64,000 nt of DNA from Salarias fasciatus (Eukaryota; Chordata; Actinopteri; Blenniiformes; Blenniidae): assembly GCF_902148845.1 (NCBI RefSeq), contig NC_043754.1, forward strand, positions 21,197,431-21,261,430, given 5' to 3'. Under the pieces are notes generated by a model. That model saw only the letters and a list, made by a program, of their open reading frames with translations, searched no databases and was not told the origin of the DNA. A program made the translations under genes and the position numbers. This document shows positions 22,609 through 31,998 of the stretch, piece by piece (position 1 is the stretch's first letter; every line of letters starts with the position of its first letter).

Positions 22609-23547
22609 ATGGGGAACGAGACGCTGGACGTCCTGCTCCTGGAGCCACTGCAGGTCACCCCTCGGACCTCCGTCCCCGCCTTCGTCCTCCTCCTCGTCAT
22701 CTACGTCTTCATCGTGGCGTCCAACCTGGGCCTGGTGGCGCTGGTGTGCGCGGAGAGGAGCCTCCATCAGCCCATGTACCTGCTGCTGTGCAACATGAGC
22801 GTCAACGACGTGCTGGGGGCGACCGTCGTGGTGCCGCACGTGCTCAGGGACCTGGCCCGGGTCGGCTCGGAGCGGCGGATCCGCTACACGGACTGCGCCC
22901 TGCAGGCGTTCTGCGTCCACCTCCACGCCAGCGTCTCCCACACGGTGCTCATGGCCATGGCCTTCGACCGCTACGTGGCCATCTGCAGCCCGCTCCGCTA
23001 CGCCGCCGTCATGACCCGCGGGGCGGTCCTGAGGCTGTCGGCCGCCGCCTGGGGGTCGGCGCTGGTCCTGGTGGCCGTCCTGGTGGGTCTGAGCGTGCGA
23101 CTGTCCCGCTGCCGGCGCCTGGTCTCCAACCCGTTCTGCGACAACGCCTCGCTCTTCAAGCTGTCCTGCGAGAGCGTCCTGGTCAACAACATCTACGGCC
23201 TGGGCTACACCGTCCTGCTGCTCGGGTCCTCCATTAGCAGCGTCACGCTCACCTACGTGCGCATCGCCGCCGTGTGCCTGCGCAGCCGCAACAAGGCGCT
23301 GAACGGCCGCGCGCTGCAGACCTGCGCCACGCACCTGGCCGTCTACGCCGTGCTGCTCGCGTCCGCCTTCATCATCGTCGTCCTCCACCGCTTCCCGCAG
23401 CTGTCCGGCCACCGGAAGGTGGCGTCGGTCGTCGGCCACGTTGCCCTGCCCACACTCGACGTTCTGATCTACGGCCTGCAGATTAGAGAGGTCCGGCAGA
23501 GGCTGGCGGGCCTGATCCAGAACAGCAAGAGGGCTTTGATGAAGTGA
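22609..23547 (+). CDS. Olfactory receptor 1 of the tandem cluster
   Basis: A single coding exon of 312 codons for a class A seven-helix G-protein-coupled receptor of olfactory neurons. I start it at ATG 22609 (MGNETLD, with an N-glycosylation site NET), which aligns with the starts of its two neighbours; an in-frame ATG at 22540 lies before a good acceptor (TTTCCTCTCAG, ending 22570) and is likely intronic. Visible marks: LHQPMYLLLCNMSVND at the end of loop 1 and in helix 2, MAFDRYVAICSPLRY after helix 3, SNPFCDNASLFKLSCES in loop 2, KALNGRALQTCATHL before helix 6, and VLIYGLQIREVRQRL at helix 7. The usual NPxIY is changed to DVLIY. The coding DNA is very GC-rich compared with its flanks. Confidence 0.93.
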   Translation: MGNETLDVLLLEPLQVTPRTSVPAFVLLLVIYVFIVASNLGLVALVCAERSLHQPMYLLLCNMSVNDVLGATVVVPHVLRDLARVGSERRIRYTDCALQAFCVHLHASVSHTVLMAMAFDRYVAICSPLRYAAVMTRGAVLRLSAAAWGSALVLVAVLVGLSVRLSRCRRLVSNPFCDNASLFKLSCESVLVNNIYGLGYTVLLLGSSISSVTLTYVRIAAVCLRSRNKALNGRALQTCATHLAVYAVLLASAFIIVVLHRFPQLSGHRKVASVVGHVALPTLDVLIYGLQIREVRQRLAGLIQNSKRALMK

Positions 23548-24261
23548 GCAAAGCCGGAGGGAAAACAGTCACCAGATGTTGAACATTTTAGTGGAGAAAA
23601 GTTTATTTATCTTGCAAACGAGACGAGACTCTCAGGTCAAACATGAAGCTGCAGCTTCATGAGTATTAAAAACTACAGAGAAACTTTTATTTAAACCAAT
23701 ATTCTGGCTGAAATTAACCACGATTTTATCAAGAAATGTAAGTCAAAGAAAAAATAAATACATTTAAGATATTTGTGTGGACTGGTGATTTCACTGTTTT
23801 CAGGTAAAGAGCAATGGTTTCCTTAAAATAAAGACGTGTTTTATTCATTTAAAGTTCAAGGTTCTCATTCCAGAAGAAAATGTCTCTTTTAAAATGGGAG
23901 CCATGCTTTCAAACGGGTTTTTTATTGATCTGTCGGCCCTTCTTGTTTATGCTCTGGACTGTTCAACACCGAAGGAGAAAACGGGACTGGCCTTCCCTTG
24001 AGCAACTCAACTTTAAAATGTTGTTGGTTTAAATTCCACATTTGTGAGTGTTTTCTGATGAGAAACTGCTCCACTTAAGTTAAAAAATTCAGACGAAGCC
24101 ATTTTTTGTGTATTAAATTGGTGATTACGTTTGTTGATAACAAACTCACAAATGACGCCATTAATCACAATTAACTGTGGTCAAAATTGTGATTAATCAA
24201 ACAAATTAAAAGGTTGACAGGGCAAGTTTCAGACTTTTTGAAATGCTTTGTTGCATGATTA

Positions 24262-24263
<2 letters not shown>

Positions 24264-24310
<47 letters not shown>

Positions 24311-24386
24311 ACTGGAGCACCAGAGTTTAAATTCCGCAGTGTCCTCCAAGTGTGAGCCAAGCAAGACGTCGATGTTAGGGCAGGTA

Positions 24387-24460
<74 letters not shown>
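24264..24460. repeat. Two (CA)n microsatellites
   Basis: CA tracts at about 24264-24308 and 24390-24460 separated by about 80 bp of unique sequence. Confidence 0.9.
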
Positions 24461-24461
<1 letters not shown>

Positions 24462-25019
24462 AAACGGTGGATGCTTCCATCAACATTTTCACCTCCTCAG
24501 AGAAACAATTTGCTACATGCATCCGTCAGCTGCTGGAATCAGGAGATGTTTTGTGATGAGGAATCTGACTAAAATAACACAAACCTCAACGATTCTCACA
24601 ACTGTTCTGATTTCAGTGTTCTAGAATGTCCTGCAGTCTGCGGCAAAATGGTCAAATATCATCACTGTTGTCTGAAAAGAGTTGAAAATGTGTAGTGAGC
24701 TTCATAAACTTCAAAAACACTGAGTTTTTTTGAATTTAAGTTTTTAAAATGAAGTTGTGAAGTACTCATAGCTCAACTTTTGTATTTGTTGAAACTGAAC
24801 AACCAGGTTTAGAGTCAATGTCCTTTAAGTGTTTATCTAGATTTTCAGGAGACTTTTACTTCTTCATGGAATACAGGCTGTATTTATTATTGACATTTAG
24901 ATGGAGAAAATCAGATGCGAAGTTTTCTTTAGATCTTTAACATAAAACCACTTCACATTTTCAGATTCATTTCACAGAAAGAAACCTTGTCGTGTATTTG
25001 GAACAATGCAGAATCATGA

Positions 25020-25690
25020 ATGGACACAAAGACAGAAAATCCAACCATAAGTATCGTTCTGGTATACAGACATTAAAACAACCACAAACAAGTGGTAAAA
25101 TATCTTTCAGCTATAATCACATCTTTTTCACAAGATTCTTTGATACAAATTATTACCAGATAGTATTCAAAAACTGTGAAAGAAAAAAGTTATCATCTCA
25201 GGGGAGAGCTCCAGTTTAAAATTCATAAAGTCCAAACCACCCTGAAGAGTTTCTGTGTCACAATACGTGCAGTAAAATTATGGAACAAATCATCAGTGGA
25301 GACCAGACAAATCTCAAATGCAACTGAATTTAAACGGACATTTAAAGAACTGATCTTGGCAAGATTCAGGATTCTGTGATGTGATGAGAGGGTTGTTTAT
25401 GTCAATGCTGTGTCACTGAGTGATGGGTGCTGTTCAACTGTAGACCTTCGGCTCATTGAGGCACTGACATTATCGAATTGACAGAGATGGAATGGGGGTA
25501 GGATTCAATAAGCTTTTGACTTCCTACCGGTACTCCCTTTAGTATATGTATCACAAGAAGAGTTATCACGTATTTGGATGTTTTTTTCTTAAGTGTATTT
25601 CTTTTTTTTTCCTTTTTCTCTTGTAAATTATTGTTCACTGTCTAACTGCGTTGACATGTTCTAAATAAAGTTCAAATCAAATCAAATCTA
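25020..25690 (+). mobile_element. 5'-truncated LINE (L2/CR1-like) 3' end
   Basis: The end of a non-LTR reverse-transcriptase ORF is readable at about 25205-25379: a segment of the type IRAVKLWNKSS...EFKRTFKELIL, the usual C-terminal block (xKLWNxL...FKxxLK) of L2-like LINEs, ending in a stop at 25379. The 3' UTR has GATGGAATGGGGGTAGGATT and AATAAGCTTTTGACTTCCTA, typical of teleost L2-like elements, and ends in TAAATAAAGTTC plus a short ATCAA tail at 25675-25688. The rest of the element is absent. Confidence 0.65.
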
Positions 25691-25842
25691 TGTTAGAAAA
25701 AACTCATATTTCATGTCATGTTTAATAAGTCCCTGGCTTCATATTTATCATAATATTAATACATTTTAATTCAGTTGTACAGTCTATTTTGTACACAAAA
25801 GTTTTAATGTAGATAATGCAAGTTTAATACATTTATAACGCT

Positions 25843-25844
<2 letters not shown>

Positions 25845-25914
<70 letters not shown>
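25845..25914. repeat. (TG)n microsatellite
   Basis: About 34 TG units. Confidence 0.9.
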
Positions 25915-25915
<1 letters not shown>

Positions 25916-26304
25916 CTTTTTTATGATTCTGTACATGTTTCATGCTACTGCTGTAAATTCTTGAAATAAATTCTTATTAGATTCTTTTCTAAACATACAG
26001 TATATTGTTACCTATTGATCATGTGTCGGTTGTTTGTGTTGATAGTTAATGTGATTTACTGTCCGTCTAACAGATAAATAAATAATTAAAGAGGTATCAT
26101 ATCTCTTGGACGACGACTCTTCAGTCTTCATTTCCTGTCAGGCTGATCTCTGAGTAACTACTGTCAAACCTTAACATGTATTTATTTACTGATGTTTATA
26201 CTAATTTTTACTTTTCCAAATTCTATTCAATTATGAAAGACTTAAATATTCCTACTTGATGTGGAGCAAGACTGTTTAAAATTTCACCTGAAACTGATAA
26301 AGCA

Positions 26305-26375
26305 TATATATTCTATTCTATTCTATTCTATTCTTTTTTATTCTATTCTATTGTTTTTTATTCTATTCTATTCTC
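26305..26375. repeat. (TTCTA)n pentanucleotide repeat
   Basis: TTCTA units broken twice by T runs, about 65 bp upstream of the coding exon of the second OR gene. Confidence 0.9.
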
Positions 26376-26441
26376 CTCTCAGTAAAAGGCTGGATTGATG
26401 GATCGATCGCCTGACTTCTCTCTGAATTCTCTTCTTCCAGG

Positions 26442-27380
26442 ATGATGATGAACCAAACCTTGGATCTGGATCTGCTGCAGCTGGAGGGGTTAAAGGTCAC
26501 TCCCGAGACCTCCGTCCCCGCCTTCGTCATCCTCCTCCTCATCTACGCCTTCATCATGACGTCCAACATCGGCCTGGTGGCGCTGATCTCCATGGAGACG
26601 AGCCTCCATCAGCCCATGTACCTGCTCTTCTGCAACATGAGCGTCAACGACGTGTTCGGCGCCTCCACCATCATCCCCGCCCTGCTCAAGGACGTCTTCG
26701 TCCCGGCGTCGAACCGTTACATCGGCTACACCCTGTGCGTGGTGCAGGCCTTCTGCGCTCACTTCTACGCCAGCGCCTGCCACGGCGTGCTCATGATCAT
26801 GGCCTTCGACCGCTACGTGGCCATCTGCAGCCCGCTGCGCTACGCCACCATCATGACGGGCCGGATGGTGGTGAAGCTGTCGCTGTGGTCGTGGGCGGCG
26901 TCCCTGGTCCTGGTGGCCGTCCTGGTGGGGCTGAGCGTGCGGCTGTCGCGCTGCCGGCGGGTCATCAGCAACCCGTTCTGCGACAACGCCTCGCTCTTCA
27001 AGCTGTCCTGCGAGAGCGTGCTGATCAACAACATCTACGGCCTGGGCTACACCGTGGTGCTGCTGGGCTCGTCGCTGGGCGGCGTCACGCTCACCTACCT
27101 GCGCATCGCCGCGGCGTGCCTGAGCACCAGGAGCAAGGCGCTGAACGGCCGCGCGCTGCAGACCTGCGCCACGCACCTCTCCCTCTACGTCATCATGTTC
27201 GTGTCCGGAGGCGTCATCATCGCCCTCCACCGCTTCCCGGCCCTGTCGGACCAGCGCAAGCTGGCGTCCATCTTGTTCCACGTGGTCCCGCCGGCGCTGA
27301 ACGCCGTCATCTACGGCCTGCAGATCAAAGCCGTCCGGCAGAAGATCTTGGTCCTCTTCACCAGGAACACGGACGTTTAG
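26442..27380 (+). CDS. Olfactory receptor 2 of the tandem cluster
   Basis: 312 codons in one coding exon, same family as the gene at 22609. The start MMMNQTLDLD directly follows an acceptor (CTTCTTCCAG|G), so a 5' untranslated exon is expected. Marks by residue: NQT glycosylation site 4-6, LHQPMY 55-60, NMSVND 65-70, Cys 99, MAFDRYVAICSPLRY 120-134, SNPFCDNASLFKLSC 176-190, RALQTCATHL 237-246, LNAVIYGL 286-293 in helix 7 (NPxIY with P changed to A). Large stretches are nearly identical at DNA level to OR 1 and OR 3. An AATAAA lies about 50 bp after the stop. Confidence 0.94.
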   Translation: MMMNQTLDLDLLQLEGLKVTPETSVPAFVILLLIYAFIMTSNIGLVALISMETSLHQPMYLLFCNMSVNDVFGASTIIPALLKDVFVPASNRYIGYTLCVVQAFCAHFYASACHGVLMIMAFDRYVAICSPLRYATIMTGRMVVKLSLWSWAASLVLVAVLVGLSVRLSRCRRVISNPFCDNASLFKLSCESVLINNIYGLGYTVVLLGSSLGGVTLTYLRIAAACLSTRSKALNGRALQTCATHLSLYVIMFVSGGVIIALHRFPALSDQRKLASILFHVVPPALNAVIYGLQIKAVRQKILVLFTRNTDV

Positions 27381-28736
27381 TGACCAGAATCACTGACTGG
27401 AACTTTCCCTCTCACTCGTGTGAAATGTGAATAAAAAGACAGCGAAAGACGTTTATTTGATGTTTGTGTGTCTAAAGATGTTACTGGAATTGACTGTGGA
27501 AATCCATTGTCTGTGATCACCTCATGAAAATCTGTGTTGTTAATAAAACAATATAATCTCTTCAGAAAACCACTGAGTGAATTACTTTATCACACGTTAC
27601 CACAGAAAGAAAATCTGTGTTCTGATCCCTGCTCAGTCCTCAGGGCGCCATGCCGGCCTCTCATTGGCTAATCTGCTGCAGTGGACTGAGAGTTCAGGGA
27701 TGAGGCCGCCTTGATGCGAGGAGGGAGAAGAGCAGATGTCCTCCAGCTCCTGCTGGAGTCCAGGCTTCACTCCGAGAGGACGAGCTCCACATCAGCACAG
27801 GTAAACAGACAGTCTAACATCCTCCTGGTCCTGACAGGCAGCTTCAGTCTGACCAGAGGAAACTAACCGGACCCAAGCAGACCCATCAGCGACCTTTATT
27901 ATATCAGGTTTATTTGTAGAGTTCATTTAAAGAGAAGACAGAAATGTTGGATTCTGTTGAAGAACATGTAGTATTTTAATGAAGTCGGTGGAAGAAATAT
28001 GTTTTAAAACTAATGACAGCTGAATTTTAAGGGGACATTTGGGAAAATTGAAAGAAAGGAGGTCATTGAAGCTCAAATTGAACTGTAAAGATTTAGTTCT
28101 GCCTTCAGGTTGAACTAAGTTTCTGTAAAATCTGCGCAAACTTTAGATCAGCGCTTTCACTTAAACTTGACCTGAACTTAGGTTTCGAGAATTTTCTTAG
28201 AGATAAAACAAACGTTGAACAGTTCACCTTCTCCACTTTACATGAGACTTTGTGTTGGAGAAAGTCCAGATGAAGAGAAACAAAAGAGGGTTACTGTCAG
28301 TATAACGATCACTGTCATGGAAGATGTTTTTTTAATTAAGTCTGTAAGAATTTCAGTTTATTCAGACAAACAACAGGAATATTGAACGCTTCTGACTGAA
28401 AGCAGAAATGTATAAATAATTTCGACTGACAGTAAAAATTCTGTTTTGAAAGGCTTAAATGAAACAATAGATGGAGGGATCAGGAATATTTTAATCCTCA
28501 TGACATTTATGTTTCAACTGTTTTTTTTTTAATTTAATTGATCTCGAGCCTTTTACTCAGAAAGAAAGCAAAGCTGTTCAAGACAAGAGCTTCAATTTGT
28601 CAACAAAATTTTAAAAAATGTTTTTTTTTCTGTAATTTTATAAAGAATGAAAATGGTTGCAACAACATGAATGAAGTGAGACCAAAAAAAACAAAAAATG
28701 GCATATCTGAATGGAAATAGTTATCTATGAGATTTT
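27381..28736. other. Spacer between OR 2 and OR 3
   Basis: AT-rich spacer. A donor-like CAGCACAG|GTAAACAG at about 27801 could end a 5' untranslated exon of the gene at 29493. Nothing else supported. Confidence 0.4.
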
Positions 28737-28980
28737 TAGTGCTGTCAGTTTTAATCGCATTGATTGCAATTTAATCGCATTGATCGCAATTAATCGTGAT
28801 TAATTCATGGAGAACTGTCAACAATTAACTTTTTTAAAGTTGAGATTAATTGCAATGAAGAATCTAATCCTCATAAATCAGTCCCAATGTCAGGAAAAAA
28901 CACTATTATCCTCTAATTCTTTTCTTTGACCCAATTTACAGACCTCAATGGATTAATTGCAATTAAAATTGACAGCACTA
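28737..28980. mobile_element. hAT-type MITE, 244 bp, with 8-bp target duplication
   Basis: Starts TAGTGCTGTCAGTTTTAATC and ends GCAATTAAAATTGACAGCACTA; the terminal inverted repeats are about 20 bp. It is flanked by GAGATTTT on both sides (28729-28736 and 28981-28988), a perfect 8-bp target duplication as made by hAT transposases. The interior is AT-rich with repeated AATCGCATTGAT words and no ORF. Confidence 0.88.
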
Positions 28981-29079
28981 GAGATTTTCTTCCAGGATTT
29001 TATAACATATTTCATGTTTTCTGAAACCTAAACCTGATTCTGAATGTGATCAACTGTCAACCAAAACTAATTCAAATAG

Positions 29080-29081
<2 letters not shown>

Positions 29082-29132
<51 letters not shown>
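29082..29132. repeat. (CTAT)n microsatellite
   Basis: About 12 CTAT units. Confidence 0.9.
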
Positions 29133-29133
<1 letters not shown>

Positions 29134-29174
29134 ATCTGTCGGTCTGTCTGTCAATGTGCGTGCTTGTGTCCATG

Positions 29175-29177
<3 letters not shown>

Positions 29178-29259
<82 letters not shown>

Positions 29260-29260
29260 C
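29178..29260. repeat. (TG)n microsatellite
   Basis: About 40 TG units, followed at 29260-29300 by a short tRNA-SINE-like scrap (AGCACTCTTGCCTCATAGCAAG). Confidence 0.9.
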
Positions 29261-29492
29261 AGCACTCTTGCCTCATAGCAAGAATTTTGCAAGTTTCAGT
29301 ACAGGCCATGTTCTTCCTTTGAATACATGACTATTATTGTTGTTTTCTACAAAACATTAATGAAGCAGTAAATTAATGGATGATCGCTGATGTGGATGTG
29401 TGTGTAACGCTGTGCAGGGACAGCTGAGATGGATGGATGGATGGACTGATGGAGCTGTCTGTCTTGACCTGACTGAGTTTCCTCCCTTCAGG

Positions 29493-30443
29493 ATGATGAA
29501 GAACCAAACCTTGGACCTGGATCTGCTGCAGCTGGAGGGGTTAAAGGTCACCCCCGAGACCTCCGTCCCCGCCTTCGTCTTCCTCCTCCTCATCTACATC
29601 TTCATCGTCGTGGCCAACGTGGGCTTGGTGGCGCTGATCTCCATGGAGTCGAGCCTCCATCAGCCCATGTACCTGCTCTTCTGCAACATGAGCGTCAACG
29701 ACGTGTTCGGCGCCTCCACCGTCATCCCCCGCCTGCTCAGCGACATCTTCGTCTCCGACCGCTACATCACCTACACCGACTGCGTGGTGCAGACGTTCTG
29801 CTCTCACTTCCATGCCGCCACCTCCCACACCGTGCTTATGATCATGGCCTACGACCGCTACGTGGCCGTCTGCAGCCCGCTGCATTATGCCGCCATCATG
29901 ACGGGCAGGATGGTGGTGAAGCTGTCCACGGCCGCCTGGAGCACCGCCTTCGTAGTGATCTTGGTCCTGGTGTTGCTGGACGTGCGGCTGTCGCGCTGCC
30001 GGCGGGTCATCCGCAACCCGTTCTGCGACAACGCCTCGCTCTTCAAGCTCTCCTGCGAAAATGTGGTGATCAATCAAGTGTACGGGATCTTCACCGCCAT
30101 CGGGATGCTGACGGTGTCGGTGTCGACCATCATGCTCACCTACCTGCGCATCGCCATCGTCTGTCTGAGCGGCAAGAGCAACGCGGTGAACGGCCGCGCA
30201 CTGCAGACGTGCGCCACGCACCTCGCCCTCTACGTCGTCCTGCTGCTGTCCGGCTGCACCATCGTCGCCCTCCACCGCTTCCCGTACCTGTCGGACCAGC
30301 GCAAGCTGGCGTCCATCATGCTCCACGTAGTTCCTCCGGCTCTGAACGCTGTCATCTACGGCCTGCAGATCAAAGCCGTCCGGCAGAAGATCTTCATCCT
30401 CTTCACCAGGAACAAAATGACAGTGTTTCAGGTCAAAAGGTGA
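29493..30443 (+). CDS. Olfactory receptor 3 of the tandem cluster
   Basis: 316 codons in one coding exon. I start at ATG 29493 (MMKNQTLDLD), which follows an acceptor (CCTCCCTTCAG|G) exactly as in the gene at 26442; the in-frame codons before it lie in the presumed intron. Marks: NQT glycosylation site, LHQPMYLLFCNMSVND, MAYDRYVAVCSPLHY, NPFCDNASLFKLSCEN, NGRALQTCATHL, LNAVIYGLQIKAVRQKI. Helix 7 again has LNAVIY in place of LNPxIY. Loop 2 and helix 5 (VYGIFTAIGMLTVSV) differ most from OR 1 and OR 2, while the flanking blocks are almost the same, which fits tandem duplication with partial gene conversion. Confidence 0.94.
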   Translation: MMKNQTLDLDLLQLEGLKVTPETSVPAFVFLLLIYIFIVVANVGLVALISMESSLHQPMYLLFCNMSVNDVFGASTVIPRLLSDIFVSDRYITYTDCVVQTFCSHFHAATSHTVLMIMAYDRYVAVCSPLHYAAIMTGRMVVKLSTAAWSTAFVVILVLVLLDVRLSRCRRVIRNPFCDNASLFKLSCENVVINQVYGIFTAIGMLTVSVSTIMLTYLRIAIVCLSGKSNAVNGRALQTCATHLALYVVLLLSGCTIVALHRFPYLSDQRKLASIMLHVVPPALNAVIYGLQIKAVRQKIFILFTRNKMTVFQVKR

Positions 30444-31044
30444 CGACAACGCCTGCTCAGGCCGTGAGCAGTTTAGAGAGCTCAGCGAATCCATGGAGGC
30501 TCGTTTCTGCCCTTTCGCTCTGTACTCCCCGTACAGAAGCTCCTGAAGAGCAATTAGGTGAAAACTCAAGGTGTTTACTGTCCTGACAGACCGCTGTTAC
30601 CTACATGACTGCTTCTCATTCTGTCCCTTGCTCAGTAGCTACATTTGCCTTCATTGTTCTAAAGAAGAAAGCAAGTCTTTTCCTTGGTGTCATTCCAGTA
30701 TGTAGATTCAGAAGGGTGTCATCTGGTGAACTGCTGCTATTTAATATATGAATCCACTGACATTTACACCATTTTAAGTGCACACATTGGTTTATGTGTG
30801 TATTTAGAACACAAATGATCCTTTACTACACCGTCTGGAATCATCTGGACTTCTGTGAAAGGGTCTAAGAATTCATCCGTGTCTCATATTAATGTTACTG
30901 AATGTGTTTGAAATCCATCAGGAGCCGTCGACAAATAAAATAATCCCCATGTTTTCAGATCATTTGGTGTTTTTAAAACATGGATGAGAAGATGATTTGT
31001 ACTAGTAAAGCAGGTCTGGTAACCTGTGAGAGTATCAACTGGAC

Positions 31045-31195
31045 AAATAGTGGTTGACTCTCATCCTGAAGATTGCAGATTCGATTCTCCATATGTGAGT
31101 GAGTGTGTGTGAATGGTTGAATGTGATTAACAGTCTGAAGCACTTTGGGCAGTGCTCAAGCATTGGAAAAATGCTAACAAAATAAATAAAAGTGT
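31045..31195 (+). repeat. tRNA-derived SINE (copy A)
   Basis: GTGGTTGACTCTCATCC and CAGATTCGATTCTCC resemble pol III A- and B-box regions of a tRNA head; a GTGTGTGAATGGTTGAATG body and GAAGCACTTTGGGCAGTGCT tail follow, the usual order of a widespread teleost SINE. The orthologous copy at 57020-57176 keeps a more complete head, so the insertion predates the duplication. Confidence 0.6.
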
Positions 31196-31998
31196 ACCAC
31201 CTCCTCTGAACCTTGTGACATTTCAATCATTATTAATAAAAGTAGGAAGGATATACTTTGAAGGTCTTTCATTAAGATTAGTTAACTGTTAATTAACATT
31301 CATGGTAACTGATCCACTGTGTCTCCTTCACATAGTGCCCTCTGTCTGGAGTTGTCAGCTTCTCCTGTTCAGCTGAGGCCTTGACATGAGGCCGTCCTTC
31401 CTCTGGGCTTTGTAGTCTTCAATGGTTGCCATGAGGGATTGCAATTTCTGCTGTGGCCACAATGTGGAGATATTTCTCCCCTCATCAGACTGATGGAGGT
31501 TGCAGTTCTTTCCCAGAACAGGGTGCCTAAATACAGAGGAACTGGTTATTATTAATAGATGGCTCTTTAGTGCTTTTTCATAATGTAACAAAATAAGAAT
31601 AATGTTCCAAAATAGGGGAAATTACAATTTGCTCACTTGCTGGTAAAAGAGAGGAGGGACATTGAAAAGGACTGAAACACAGAAAAACACAAAAAATATG
31701 TGAGGAAAATGAAAGAAGAAAAAAAATGTTTATTAGGGAGGCAGTACAAAGGACCCTGGGTGTGTTTTACAGGGAGGATGCAACAACAAGGATATGTTTC
31801 CATTATCTCACTGACCTAATTCACACACTCTGAGAGCATACACTCATTCCAAACACCTGACGCATACATACAGCCTTGTTACACCCCGATCATACTTCCA
31901 TTTTCTACACCTTCCCCTGAGTTCGAACTTCTGAGACTGAGTGTAGAAAACAAACCTTACGACTGTGAAACAAACATGAGGTTTTCTGGGTCCCTGCA

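Noticed and set aside
22567-23439. Long antisense open frames across all three plus-strand OR genes (also 26490-27281 and 29541-30569)
   Set aside because: They are by-products of strong GC bias at third codon positions of the OR genes; their His/Gln/Asp/Val-rich sequence has no domain and no start or splice context.
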